DNA from: Nicotiana tabacum
Lineage: Eukaryota; Streptophyta; Magnoliopsida; Solanales; Solanaceae
DNA length: 64,000 nt
Direction of reading: 5' to 3'
Assembly (NCBI RefSeq): GCF_000715075.1
Contig: NC_134087.1
Span: 153,747,436 to 153,811,435 of the forward strand
Shown here: positions 47,503-59,250 of the stretch, one piece after another
Layout: each line of letters opens with the position of its first letter
Numbering within the stretch: the stretch's first letter is position 1
Program-made: the position numbers and the translations under genes
The notes under the pieces: generated by a model
Database searches by the model: none
What the model was told of the DNA's origin: nothing
The model's input: the letters and a program-made list of their open reading frames with translations, nothing else

Positions 47503-50167
47503 TGTTACAACCCATATCCACATGTATTAGTTCATGCCATATATTAGTTAACATAAATCCAAGAAGGAATTATCTTTGAGATGATAAGAAGTCTATCCTA
47601 TTGGTCTTAAGTGATACAAGAGTGTATAAGGGTGATTAACCAGTATTAGAAGTTAAACGAATCAAGGACGTTGTAACTCGAATTTTCAGGTAATCTAGCG
47701 GTGCTTAATACACTCAAGAGGTCATTTATGAAGGTATTTTAATCATATAATATCCTTATCATAAGTCTTGAAGTCAAACGAGTTATGAAACAAAAGTCGA
47801 CAAAAGTTGTCGCAACTTAGGTTCATAATTTTACTTAAACATTAGGTCAAATGTTTCTAATCTTTTATCATAATTTACAAGGAATTATGGGGTTATCTAC
47901 CAACCAAATTAAATATCTATGAGTCTAGTTTCCAACGCATTAAACCGTTCATCGATACGATCTCGAAGTAGAGAGATATTCGTGTGTTTGCGAGACTGCG
48001 CCAAGCACCTCTCTATGGGGCCCACTAAGTCGGTTTAAGATATTTGGACCTATATAGGACACCTCAACCCATTTTAAGTCATTTCTTTTCACTATTTTCA
48101 GACCTTAGAACCCTAGGAACATCCTCTCAAGGTTATCTCAAGATTCAAGACCCAAAAAAAGGGCAAACAACACAAATCAAGTGTCGGGAATTCCGTGTCG
48201 CTAGTAAGTCTCTTGTTCTTCTTGTTGTTGCTCATTTTTGTGTCGTTTCAGCTCGTGTGGGAGGTTGTTTTAAAGGGTTTATGTTCTGTAAATAATCCCT
48301 CATGTTCTTAATATCAATCCTAGGTGATTTCAAGCCTTCTAAAGTGATTCTAGTGCCGAAAAACACTAATTGATCGCTAGTTTCGCTCTTTTGTTGTTGT
48401 GGCAGCATTGGAGGGATATTTCATGGAAATTTAAGGTCAAATTGGAGTTTTTCTTTATGTATAAAGGTAAGGAACCTCTTACTCTATATGTATTTAAGAT
48501 TATCCAAGTTGCGGCTAAGCCATTGAAGCTAGAACTTGTGAGATATATATCGAAAGGTTTGGTAGTAATGTTATTGTTTTGTGGACTGTTTTGCGTTGTT
48601 GTTGGGCTGCGTATTTTACTACTATCTTGTGGAGTTTTGGATGAGGAAGGGTGTGGAGAAACACCGTATATATGTAGGGTTATGGGCTGATAGTTATTCG
48701 TAACATTTCCAGGTTGTTTGACACGACTACGGTGGTCGTCGTATGTATGGAGTGATTAGGCTGTGTGTGGACTATTTTGGGAGGCTCAATACGTTTATTA
48801 TTGATGTTGTTTGGGCTGTTTGGTGACTGTTTTGAATGGTGTGAGGTCATATATATAGGGGAGGTGCTGTCCGTTACATCGTAAAATAGGTTGTGGTCGA
48901 TACATAATAGTTATGACGCTTAAATGATAACGATAGTATCGTTTCTCTTATTGTAGACTAAGGAGTTTTGACAATTGCATAGCTTGAGATTTGGGCAGTA
49001 TATACAAGGTATGTGAGGCTATCCCTTTCCTTCTTTTGCACGACTCCGATTGTACATAATGTAATGAACGAGCTTCCAAAGATACTCTACTCTTAGAAGC
49101 TAGCAGTACTTACATTGTTTTCCCTCTTATGGAACGATTGATGTTAATGTTGCTTCTCTTATTCTTATGTTATCAATGTTATTGGTACTTCCTGATTCTT
49201 ATAAGGTTCATAGTGAAGAGTTAGTCCTAATAACGTGTACAGAGGATACCGACCTTACGTCACTCCGAAAGGTTTAGAATGTGATTCCATGAGTCGAGCA
49301 TGCATTATATATATGTATCTATTTTACTCTACCGAGCCACGCTATAGTTGGCCGGGTACGGCACCTATTGTGCAACCATTGATCAGTTGGGTTTTACCGA
49401 GCTCCACGTGGCCGGGTACGATTCTACCGAGCCTATTATGGCCGGGTACGATATGATGATAATGATGCCCACAGAGGCGAATGCTTTAAAGGTTTATGTA
49501 TTTATACATATGTATCATGCATTTCATGTAAGTAGCCCTCAGAGGTACTAAGATGTTACAGGTTGTATATTCTCTATCCTTGCTTACATTACTGATCGTA
49601 TTTATGGTTCCTTGCCTTACATACTCAGTACTTTATTCGTACTGACGTCCTTTTATTTGTGGACGCTGCATGTCGTGCTGCAGGTCCTGATAGACAGGCA
49701 GGTGCAACTCCCCCACCACAGTAGACTGTCCAGTTCAGCGGTGATTGGCGAGATCCCTTCTCCGGACTTGCCTTGGTCTTGGTATGCAATTTTTGTTATA
49801 GACATTATGGGTATGTCGGGGCCCTGTTCCGGCTATGTTGCAACACTTATGTTCTTTTAGAGGCTCATAGACAGGTGTTGGCTCATGTATAGTTTGGTAT
49901 GCCTTGTCGGCTAGTTTTTGTTGTATAGTCTTTCATAGTAGCGTGGTAGCTCATACCTTATACGTAGTTTATTGATTGTCTGGTCATCCCCTGCTATGTA
50001 TGTTCATGCCGTCATATTTTATTGCTGGTTGTCCATGATCTAGGTCTACCATTTATATTGATCTCGTCAACCTTAAAAGATAATAATGAAGGTTAGATGA
50101 AATGTACGTTGGTGCTCGACAGGTGTGGTCGGTTGCTAGTCATGGCCCTTCAGTTTGGGTCGTGACG
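47503..50167 (+). repeat. Element E 3' LTR (2.67 kb)
   Basis: It matches 39629-42223 and ends GTCGTGACG (terminal A to G). It is longer by about 70 bp because of extra GGCCGGGTACG units at 49360-49440. The TATA box candidate is at 48051. Confidence 0.9.
49331..49450. repeat. GGCCGGGTACG minisatellite in the element E 3' LTR
   Basis: Four ACCGAGC-type segments alternate with three GGCCGGGTACG blocks. The 5' LTR (41454-41506) has only two blocks. The copies therefore changed length by slippage or unequal exchange after insertion. Confidence 0.7.
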
Positions 50168-50172
50168 AAAAG
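50168..50172. repeat. Target-site duplication AAAAG, right copy of element E
   Basis: It is identical to 39624-39628, after which element D gag continues. Confidence 0.88.
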
Positions 50173-50640
50173 GCCTTGTAGTTCAGGTGGTTTCAGCAGT
50201 GCCTCATCTGGAGGACAGTCCCATCAAAGTAGGGGTCGTCCTTATCGGCATGCTCAGATGGCTCGTCTGATTCATCGTGGTGCCTCAGCTAGTCATGGTT
50301 CATACATTGTTCATCGAGGTTAGTCATCTTTCAGTGTCCTCCCAGCTCAGATTTAATCCCATTCTCTATTAGTTCAAGGTTTATTAGTACCAGGTTCTTC
50401 TAGTGGCTATTTTGATTCTCGAGGTCCGGTTCAGTCCCCGCCACCATTTTTGGATTGAGGTTGCTACGAGTGTGGAGAGTTAAGGTATGTGAGAAGGTAT
50501 TGTCCCCTTCTTATGGGAGGTCTAGTTCAGCAGAGAGGTCAGGCTATGTCCTCAGCAACAGTTACTTTGCTACCCGCTCAGCCAGCTCGGGGTAGGAGGT
50601 CAATCAGATGGTGTTCAGGCTCGATGCTATGCTTTTCCCG
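50173..50640 (+). pseudogene. gag: Element D gag, 3' part with degenerate zinc knuckle
   Basis: It continues the gag interrupted at 39623, with a serine/glutamine-rich tail. The zinc knuckle near 50462-50505 reads C-Y-E-C then Y in place of histidine, then C, so zinc binding is probably lost. Stops occur at about 50321 and 50457. Confidence 0.75.
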
Positions 50641-52129
50641 CTAGGACAGAGGCAGTTGCTTCAAACATAGTGATCACATGTATTATTTCAGTGTGCCACA
50701 GGGATGCTTTCATATTATTTGTCCCTGGTTCCACTTATTCATATGTATCATTGTACTTTGCTCGCTATTTGGATATTCCCTATGATTCTTTAGGTATGCA
50801 TGTTTATGTATCTACACCAGTGGGTGATTCTATTTTTATGAACCGTGTGTATCGGTCGTGTGTGGTGACTATTGGGGTATTGAAGACGAGAGTTGATCTT
50901 TACAGCTTAGTGTGGTTGATTTTGATGTGATATTAGGCATGGATTGGTAGTCATCATATTATGCTATTCTGGATTGTCACGCTATGACCGTGACTTTGGC
51001 AATGCTAGCATTGCCTAGGATTGAGTGGAGAAGTTCCCTGGATTATGTTCCCAGTAGAGTAATTTCATACTTGAAGGCTCGACGGATGGTTGAGAAAGGA
51101 TGTTTGGCATATTTGGCCTTTGTGAGGGATGTTGGTGTTGATACTCCTACTATTGATTCCGTTCCAGTAGTACTAGACTTTTCAGATGTGTTTCCTGCAG
51201 ACCTGCCGGGCATACCACCCGACAGGGACATTGATTTTGGTATTGACTTAGTTCTGGGCACTCAACTCATCTCTATTCCTCCATATCTTATGGCACTAGC
51301 CGAGTTGAACGAATTAAAAGAACAACTTCAGGAACTACTTGATAAGGGATTCATTAGGCCTAGTGTGTCGTCTTTGGGTGCACCGGTTCTATTTGTGAAG
51401 AAGGATGGTACTATATGGATATGCATTGATTATAGGTAGTGGAACAAAGTTACAATTAAGAAAAAGTACCCATTATCGTGCATTGATGACTTATTTGACC
51501 AGCTTTAGGGTGCTAGAGTGTTCTTTAAGATTGATTTGAGGTATGGGTATCACCAGTTGAAGATTCAGGATTCTGATATTCTGAAGACAACATTCAGGAC
51601 CCGCTATGGCCACTACAAGTTTCATATGATGTCTTTTGAGCTAACCAATGCCCTAGCAGCATTTATGCATTTGATGAACAATGTATTTAAGCCATATCTT
51701 GATTCTTTTGTCATGGTATTCATTGATGATATACTGGTTACTCATGCAGTTAGGAGGATCATGAGCAATATCTGAGCATTATACTCCAGACTTTGAGGGA
51801 GACAAAACTATATGCTAAATTCTCCAAGTATGAGTTTTGGCTTGATTCCGTGGCATTCTTAGGGCACGTGGTGTCTAGTGAGGGGATCAAGGTAGATCCG
51901 AAGAAGATTAAGTTAGTTCAGTGTTGGCCAGACGGTCTTCAACTACTGAGATCTAGAGTTTTCTTGGTTTGGCCGGATATTATTGTTGTTTTGTGGAGGG
52001 TTTCTCGTCCATTACTGCACATTTGACTAGATTGACCCAGAAGGGTGCCCCTTTCAGGTGGTCTGATGAGTGTGAGGAGAGCTTTCAGAAGCTGAAGACT
52101 TCCTTGACCACAACTCTTGTTTTAGTTTT
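50641..52129 (+). pseudogene. pol: Element D protease and RT, decayed
   Basis: The protease active-site aspartate is replaced: the motif reads FVPGSTYSYVS with GTC at 50720, where DPGS is normal. The RT runs from about 51170 (FSDVFPADLPGIPPDRDIDFGIDL) through KKDGTIWICIDYR, with TAG at 51437-51439 and 51506-51508 at glutamine positions. FIDDILV lies near 51719-51740, and [21 protein letters not shown] follows. A frame change falls near 51940. The segment ends inside the RT-RNaseH connection (PFRWSDECEESFQKLK), where element F is inserted. Confidence 0.85.
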
Positions 52130-52134
52130 ACCAT
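52130..52134. repeat. Target-site duplication ACCAT, left copy of element F
   Basis: ACCAT here and ACCTT at 61121-61125 differ by one base. Joining the flanks restores the expected protease-RT-RNaseH order of element D, which supports the boundary. Confidence 0.75.
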
Positions 52135-52985
52135 TGTGTGAGGTGAAATCTGGGAGGCCGATTTCTCCTTGATAAAATGCTTCAGAGGGTGACCCCGGAG
52201 GCCCGGGATCTCGAGCCGATCACTTCCTTCAAGATTCGCCGATGCCCTGCCAAGGATAATGCTGACAAAAGTATCGACGAACACAAGAATCTCTCGAGGA
52301 ATGCATCCGGGGTCGATCAGGTCTATCTGAGCAGCTCGACATCGACCCACGCATACGTCATAAAGCTAACCGGTTGTCCCATCCCATTTCCTTTATCACA
52401 TAACGTATCTTGTACAAAGTTTGGGCTCCCCCTCCTATAAAAGGGGAGTCGCTAACACCCTGTAAAAAGAGCTCCAACCATTCTACTCAAGTGCAATAAT
52501 ATCTCTCTCTTCTCTCTAACTCGCTTGTTCTTATTGGCTCGAGACCACTTTAGTATTTTATCGTTTTCTTATTTGTTCTTCATTTATTGCCTGATATTGA
52601 TCATAGAGAACCTTGTATGATCATATATTAACTGTTATCCCATCCCCGACTACCCTCGACACCTCGAACTCGAGCCAGATATCGACCCCGATAACTCGAG
52701 ATCGGGTCGGACATCGACCCCGAGGCCCCTCATCGACTAATCCTACACTTGAGCAGCAGTTTTCTTGGTTCGTTCAACTACCTATTTTAGCCTGTATCCC
52801 CTTGGTAAACAAGCCCGGACAGTAAGACTTTAGGTTTGGTTATCGCTCCGCTTCTAGCTCGTGTTTTGCTATAAACTTCATTTTCTTAGCATCAACTGCT
52901 CTAAACAACTAGCTTGAAAATAGATCACATATTATTAGAATCTCATTTACAAATTTAATTGTTGTTACCATTTTTACGGTAAACA
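52135..52985 (+). repeat. Element F 5' LTR (851 bp)
   Basis: It begins TGTGTGAGGTGAAATCTGGG and ends CGGTAAACA. It aligns end to end with 60269-61120. Confidence 0.87.
52436..52443 (+). promoter_or_regulatory. TATA box, element F 5' LTR
   Basis: TATAAAAG in CCTCC-TATAAAAGGGGAG is conserved in the 3' LTR at 60571-60578. It is a strong match to plant core promoters. Confidence 0.7.
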
Positions 52986-52988
52986 GTT

Positions 52989-53005
52989 TGGCGCCCACCG
53001 TGGGG
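52989..53005 (+). other. Primer-binding site, element F
   Basis: TGGCGCCCACCGTGGGG starts 3 nt after the LTR. The same site is used by element G at 63389. It is common in Tat/Retand-type elements; I do not assign the tRNA. Confidence 0.8.
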
Positions 53006-53105
53006 TTAAAAATAATAGTGATGATTTTCTTGTTGGTTTCATTGCACAAACACAAGTTATCTTCCACACTTTTTCTTGTGCAAGATCTCTTGATTTCAGG
53101 TCAAA

Positions 53106-54600
53106 ATGCCTGGTTTGGTAAACAAAGTCGAGAACGACAACCTCAAAAACCACGGGGAAAACGGTGTGGTTGTCCCGACCGCTGGAGCACTACCTCAGAA
53201 TCCATATAACGCACCCGGACCGATTCTAGCAGATGCGGATTCACAGGATAGACAACAGGTCAAGAAAACTTCCCACACCGACAGGAGAATACGACACATC
53301 GACCGACAGGAAGCCCAAAAGACCCCAGCCCGGAAAGAACAGGAAGTTAGTCTTCATGCTATTTTTGAAATGTTGCAGGCACAACAGTGAGACATTGCTC
53401 AGTTACAAAGCCATCCGAAGACTCGTAGCACAGCAGCACCGGAAACAACTCTCCCCGCCGAGTAAGTACTCGAAAGATCAAGCAATAATGGGTCCATAGC
53501 CGACCCTGCCATAGTAAATATGCTCGAGGACCTCACCAATACGATCGAATCGGGTGAGAAAATGATTGCAGCCAACGATAAAAGGTCGAGACCTACAACT
53601 CTAGGGTTGATCAGATCCCAGGTGCGCACCTGATCCTCAAGGGCTTAGATTCGAAGAAGTTCGTACAGAGGTTGTTCCCCGAGGAAGCGGCCCCGAAGCC
53701 CATTCCAAAGAAGTTAAGAATGCCGGAACTCCCTAAGTACAACGGTACCACCGACCCTAACGAACATGTTACCGCCTACACCTGCGCAGTAAAAGGCAAT
53801 GACATAAAGAATGACAACATCGAATCTATATTGCTGAAAAAATTCGGAGAAACACTCTTGAAGGGGGCCATGATATGGTATCATAACTTGGCTCCCAATT
53901 CCATAGATTCATTCGCCATGCTAGCAGACTCCTTCATAAAGGCACATGCAGGAGCCATCAAGGTAGCAACAAGGAAGTCTGACGTTTTCAATATCAAGCA
54001 GAAAGAGAACGAGATGTTGCGGGAATTTGTGTCCCACTTTCAGATGGAGCGGATAGAGCTACCGCCAGTCTCTGACGACTGGGCAGTACAGGCCTTCACC
54101 CAAGGCCTAAACGAACGAAGCTCGGTGGCTTCAAAACAGCTGAAGCAGAACCTGATCAAGTATCCGGCCGTGACCTGGTCAGACGTCCACAACCGATATC
54201 AATCAAAGATCAGAGCCAAGGATGACCAGCTGGGAGCCCCTTCGGGCTCAGTGTACCCAAATAGACTCCTGGCAAAGGAATCGAAACCAAACAAAGAAAG
54301 GTATCAGTCATACCTCGAAGATAGGAGGAATGACCCAAAGCGCAACCTACCTCGCAATGATCGAAGGATCGATCGAGGACAGGACCCTCGAGGGCTTGTC
54401 AACAGGACCAGGTTCGATCGAAACATAGTACCAATAAATGCGCCCCACCTATCGAAATACAACTTCGGCGTCGATGTGTCAGACATCGTGTTCGCTGTGA
54501 GTAAGATCAGAGAGACCAAGTGGCCCAAACCGATATAGTCGGATCCTTCGTAGAGGAATTACAACTTAGTATGCGAGTTCCATAACATGCACGGTCACAG
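53106..54600 (+). pseudogene. gag: Element F gag, broken
   Basis: ATG 53106 follows GATTTCAGGTCAAA. The N-terminal ~94 codons (MPGLVNKVENDN, then HAIFEMLQAQQ) end at TGA 53388-53390, and further stops and frame changes follow to about 53670. The capsid domain is then open at 53690-54538 (PELPKYNGTTDPNEHVTAYTC, KGAMIWYHNLAPNSIDSF, MLREFVSHFQMERIELPPV, AFTQGLNERSS). After a TAG at 54536, a zinc-knuckle-like CEFHNMHGHRTGDC is readable near 54570-54612. The N-terminus resembles that of element G, so F and G are related families. Confidence 0.85.
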
Positions 54601-55389
54601 AACCGGTGATTGCCATCAACTACGAGAGGATGTGGCTCGGCTGCTCAACAAAGGACACCTCCATGAATTCCTTAGTGATCGGGCCAAAAACCAGTTCCGA
54701 GAAAGGGAGGCAACCAAGAAAAATAGGCAAACGAGCCACAACATGTCATCCACATGATCATGGGGGGCGCCGATGCCCCGCAGGAACCCGTGATGAGAAG
54801 AACAAAAATATCCATCACAAGAGAAAAATGGACTCGAGGATATATCCCCGTAGACGCCCTCACGTTCAGCGAAGAGGACACCGAGACCCTGTCTCAACCC
54901 CACAATGATGCCCTGATAATTTCCTTCCTTGTAAATTCTTTTCAGATAAAATGTGTACTCGTGGACCCAGGTAGCTCGGCCAATATTGTCACATCAAGGG
55001 TGATAGAACAGCTCGGAATGCTCAACTAGATCGTGCCCTCCACTCGGGTCCTCAATGGATTCAACGTGGCGAGCAAAACGATGAAAGGAGAAATCATCTT
55101 TCTGGTTATTGTGGCCGACACGACCCAAGACACCAAATTCCATGTCATTGAGGGAGATATAAGGTATAACGCCTTATTTAGGCGACCTTGGATACACTGC
55201 ATGAGAGCGGTACCATCCACCCTCACCAGATGATGAAATTCCCAACAAATGACGGGATCAAAATCGTCTACGGGGAACAGCATGCGGCAAGGGAAATGTT
55301 TGCAATACACGATGTGGTACCAACGCTCATATCTCCGCCCCCAGATAAGCCAAAGGGCGAATCGGATGTCGACCTCGGTCGAGCTTGAT
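54601..55389 (+). pseudogene. pro: Element F protease, broken
   Basis: The aspartic protease motif is D-P-G-S at 54964 (VLVDPGSSANIVTSRVIEQLGM). It is followed by TAG 55027-55029 and, further on, a retained FHVIEGDIRYNALFRRPWIHCMRAVPSTL (55138-55228) and KIVYGEQHAAREMFAI. The coding signal fades at about 55390, and no RT motif follows. Confidence 0.8.
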
Positions 55390-56940
55390 GCAATAGAAAT
55401 CCACGTCGCGTCTCCGCCCTAGGCAATTATAACGAACCAATCCCGAGGCATCACTAGCATACCTCACTTTAAGGTACGACCATCCCCCTTTTCATTTTGA
55501 ATTTGGAACTAACCCTTGTGCAGGCACCGGATCGGAGCTGCCGAAACGATAGCATTATCTGAAGATCTCAAGGCTCTAAAAATGCATCCGTTGCACTCTT
55601 TTCCTTCGACCAAATTTTTGTCCCAAAAGAAGGGTTTTTACCGGCAAGGTTTTTAACGAGGTAACGTCTGCGAGCTGCCTAAGAAGGAACTCCGCAAAAT
55701 GCTAAAACTTCCCCTGCATCTAACTTTTGGATAGCGAAGGGCATTCCCCCAGAAAGCTACTCGCTCGAAGGAGTTTTGAAACATCAAGTAAGGTTCCTGT
55801 AGGAAAACAATGTATTGGACCGAACGGTCAAATGAGCCATGTCCATATAGTCAGGCGCCCGTCGGCGGACACATATATTATTGTATCGGGCAATCAAAGA
55901 ATACCTTTTGTCTAAAGAAAAAGGACTCCTTCTCAAATTAAGGTAACAAATTCTTTCACCAGAAATGTCCCGAAAAAATCGGGAACGGACGCCAGCAACT
56001 CAAAACGCTCAGACAGCCTCCGGGTCGAAACTCTGAAACCACAAAAACTTCAGGAAAGGCAACATGGAAATCGTCGAGCGATCAAATACGATCTAATACA
56101 CATCGATCCAACACAACATTATATATTTAATCCAAGAAACAAAGAATATATTTCGGCATCTCGTACTCCAGAAAAGGGGATTTTAACATGCTCACGGCAA
56201 GGGCCCCTCTACCGAATGCATCCCGAAATACTCAGAGACTTAGCATCAACAATTTGTTACCTGCACGGCCCCAGGGTCAGAACTTCGGGCTCATAAAGCC
56301 CCAGTAAGGTAACTCCAAGATCACAAATAACGGCTTTCGAGCCTAAGCAAACTCGATGACTCGGAGACTGTCGCCAATCGCCTTACACTGGAAAACCCGA
56401 GGCCGTAAGACCCCGAGCGGGCAGACTCGGTATAACCAGATCTATTCTCCAAAGCAACACAAACTGTAAGACCTCAACAGGCATGACAAACTGTAAGACC
56501 TCAATAGGCATGAAACTCAAAAATCTCAAAGTTCAGGCTATACATCGCATTTGTAAGAATCCCGAAAGGGCATACCCTCGGTGTAGACGCCTAAACTATC
56601 ACTCGGGATAAAAAATGGCTTCGGCCAAACACATATGACTACGGTCAAAACGGCTGATACAACCAAATTAACGTGACTCGGGGACGTCCGACCGTCGCTA
56701 AACAAAATTGCAGGCCACTACTTTGAATATACTTCAGAAATAACCGGTTAAAACAAGTTTCCTCAACAAGCAAACGAGCTTCGACCACGTTGTCTCCAAA
56801 TTACAAGGCTTCAACCTACTCAGCCTACGAGCTAAGAACCTTTTGAGGTGCTCAAACATCACCGATAACGACTAGAAATCAAGGTTCTCCAAGAACCGAC
56901 GACGGGTCAGGCAAAATCATTTCAATAAGACCTTAACGAG
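55390..56940 (+). other. Element F non-coding interior, part 1
   Basis: No RT or integrase motif is found in any frame. The GGTTTTTACCGGCAAGGTTT and TTTTTAACGAGGTAAC phrases near 55632-55665 are typical of LTR-retrotransposon 3' untranslated regions. The break from protease to 3' sequence therefore lies between about 55390 and 55600, the expected site of a deletion of several kilobases. Confidence 0.6.
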
Positions 56941-57540
56941 AGGAAAACAAAGCCTACAAAATGGCCACGGGCAAAAAGCGTAAGAGCCATTGTCGCCAGC
57001 CAAACAAGCCTCCGGGCCACACACTAAAAGGTCTCAACAACCAAATAGCGTAAGAGCCATTGTCGCCAGCTTGAAAATTGACAACTTGAGGATTAAAATG
57101 AGCTCAAGTCGTAACCCGATTCGGAGACCGGATCCAAAATAGTTAACTATGCAAGCCTCTGGGCCACATATCAAAAGGTCTCAATGACCAAAAACAACGT
57201 AAGAGCCACTATCGCCAGCTTGAAAATCAAAAAAACTTGAGGGTCAATTGAAGCTCGAGTCACAATGTGACTCAGAGAATGGACCTAAAATAATTGAAAC
57301 AACAAATGACCAAGGGTGAGAGATAAAAACCATCGTCTTCCGCCCATGCAGGCACGAAAAACACTTGAGGTTCAATTGAAGCTTGAGTCGCAACGCGACT
57401 TAGAGTCTAAACACAAAATAGTGGAAACAACAAATGCCCGAGGGCGAGAAATAAAAACGATTATCATCAGCTCATGGAGGCACAAGAGACCGGAGGTCCG
57501 GTAAGCTCGAGTCAAGGATGGGCTCAAAGATTGAGCCTGA
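56941..57540. repeat. Degenerate ~120-180 bp direct repeats in element F
   Basis: GCGTAAGAGCCATTGTCGCC occurs at 56978 and 57048, with a decayed copy at 57197. Each is followed by GCTTGAAAAT or CAAGCCTC-GGGCCAC words. The related ACTTGAGG-TCAATTGAAGCT and CAACAAATG-CC-AGGG-GAGA segments recur at 57235-57330 and 57362-57450. The array is strongly diverged. Confidence 0.6.
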
Positions 57541-58740
57541 ACAGTTGGGCAATGCACAGAGGCCCCAACACCTACTTACGACAAAAGTCGCACTCAAAAG
57601 CCTCCGGGCCTTCCTAATTAGCTCTGAACCCACGAGGTTACCGCCAAACGACGAAACCAGCCCACCTGGTCAAAGGCAACGCAGAAAAAGGTACAAAGGA
57701 GATAAAGCTTCAAGTTTTCTCTTATTTTATATATGCGCGAAAGGCGCACTCTCTATCTATAAACATGCTCTGCAAACAGCAAATACAAGATGGCTCTACG
57801 CTTCACCCCAAAAGGTTACGGCCTACCAGCCCCAACCTCGCTCTCCGTGGCATCAGCAAGAAAGAAACTGAGCATCACGCTCAACTGCCTTCACTCAAGC
57901 AAACCCTTCCAGGAGGATGGAACCCCTGGAGTGGGTCTCTTCAAGCGCCTCTCCCGAAATCTACGACGAACGTATCCCTTATTCCTTTTCTCACAATCGA
58001 GGGCCCGCTCCAACTCAGCTCGGATGATAGTACCATCGTTTAAATGGGTCGCCACTCCCTCATCGTCCTCGGTCCGATTCAGTGCTACATCAGTCCGGAC
58101 ACCGGTTATTTCTGACTAGAACCCTCGAGGAATCAGACTACAGCTTTGCAATCATGACCACTCAAATCAAAGCTCGAGCCTGCATTTGAACCTTCAGTTC
58201 ACCACAAACATTCCTGACTCGGCCGGCTTCACTCCTAAGGTACCCCTGAGCCTTCGTCTTTTTCTAAAAAAAGCAAAAGCCTAAAGCTGAATTCGTTATT
58301 GCCGTAGGCAGAACGGGCAAAGCGCGGAGCGCGCCGCCTAAAGAGTATTGTTCCATTTTTGAAACAAGTAATGCAGGTCCCAAAGGTATTGATTCAGCAG
58401 TCAGCTCCTGAGCAGAGTGACTTGTCCATGCCCGGTCTCCACCGTCCTCCAAATAACAGCCGTTAAGGGCAAGGTCCACCGGCACCATGGAGTCAGCAGA
58501 CCCCGATGACCCCTGGAAAGGCGGAAGCAGACTCACGTCACATATGGGAAGAGCAGCAATGACTCAAAGTCGACCAAAGACACCAACCATCAACACCACC
58601 TCCAGTCTCGAGGTAATACTCAACTCCGGAAACCTCCGTAATAGCAAGACGGCGCTCTCGAGGGCTAATAATGCCTTCACCAAATTGGCACACGGCTTCA
58701 AAGGCCTCCGCCAAGGGAAACTATCTTGCGAAGAAATAGG
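57541..58740. other. Element F non-coding interior, part 2
   Basis: Several 80-117 codon open frames overlap on both strands, none with a recognisable domain. On the minus strand, 58264-58536 is open directly downstream of the antisense frame at 58747-59250. Confidence 0.5.
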
Positions 58741-58746
58741 CATTTT

Positions 58747-59250
58747 TTAACAAGCACCCGTACGAAACGAGCTCCGGGTGTTGTCCAGGATGGTCCGAGC
58801 ACGAGCAGGCCTCCGTTCAGAGACCGCCTTCAGGAAGTCATCGGCGTCCCTGGTCCGCGGGTCCTCGAGCAAATTTCTTCTCAGGATTATTATGAGACCC
58901 GATAACATTATCCACACCTCCACGCAAAAATAGGGTCCCGGCGGCCCGAGGTTATTGGCCTTTTTTGGGTCCAGTTCGAGAAACCACGAAGGACCTCGCG
59001 CGAAGCCGTTTTTATCGACCGAAGGCCGGAAAGAATATTCACATCCGAGGTTAGTATCACAGACAACAAAACAAGATTGTGCATTAAAACATAAAGAAAT
59101 ACAACAAGTATTGAAGCAAGGAATCAAGGAAATATCTCTGTATTTATAAACATATTCGCTTACAACGACCCTCGGGGGGTCCTTACATATGGTTACAAAA
59201 GCCCGCAGGGGGATCCTTACGTATAATGAAGAAGTTCCAAGGATATGCAT
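58747..59250 (-). CDS. Possible antisense ORF of a Tat-type element
   Basis: This is a 167-codon minus-strand frame ending TAA 58749-58747. The last ~75 residues look protein-like (FLELDPKKANNLGPPGPYF, then NLLEDPRTRDADDFLKAVSERRPARARTILD), while the first part is cysteine/isoleucine-rich and looks like chance. Tat-lineage elements are known to carry additional sense or antisense ORFs between integrase and the 3' LTR, and the position fits. A minus-strand TATA box lies 730 bp upstream. No domain is recognised; this may be a remnant only. Confidence 0.3.
   Translation of the reverse strand: MHILGTSSLYVRIPLRAFVTICKDPPRVVVSEYVYKYRDISLIPCFNTCCISLCFNAQSCFVVCDTNLGCEYSFRPSVDKNGFARGPSWFLELDPKKANNLGPPGPYFCVEVWIMLSGLIIILRRNLLEDPRTRDADDFLKAVSERRPARARTILDNTRSSFRTGAC

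Larger units (their letters stand above)
39629..50167 (+). mobile_element. Element E: Tekay-type chromovirus, 10.5 kb, structurally complete but inactive
   Basis: The element has 2.6 kb LTRs, a tRNA-Met-type primer site, gag, zinc knuckle, protease, RT, RNaseH, DD35E integrase, a chromodomain and a polypurine tract, with a 5-bp duplication on both sides. The LTRs differ at about 49 sites by hand count (near 1.9%) plus one ~70-bp length change, giving roughly 0.7 million years at an assumed 1.3e-8 per site per year. Five in-frame stops and three frameshifts disable the polyprotein. The chromodomain would direct integration to marked heterochromatin, consistent with its landing inside another element. 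Confidence 0.9.
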
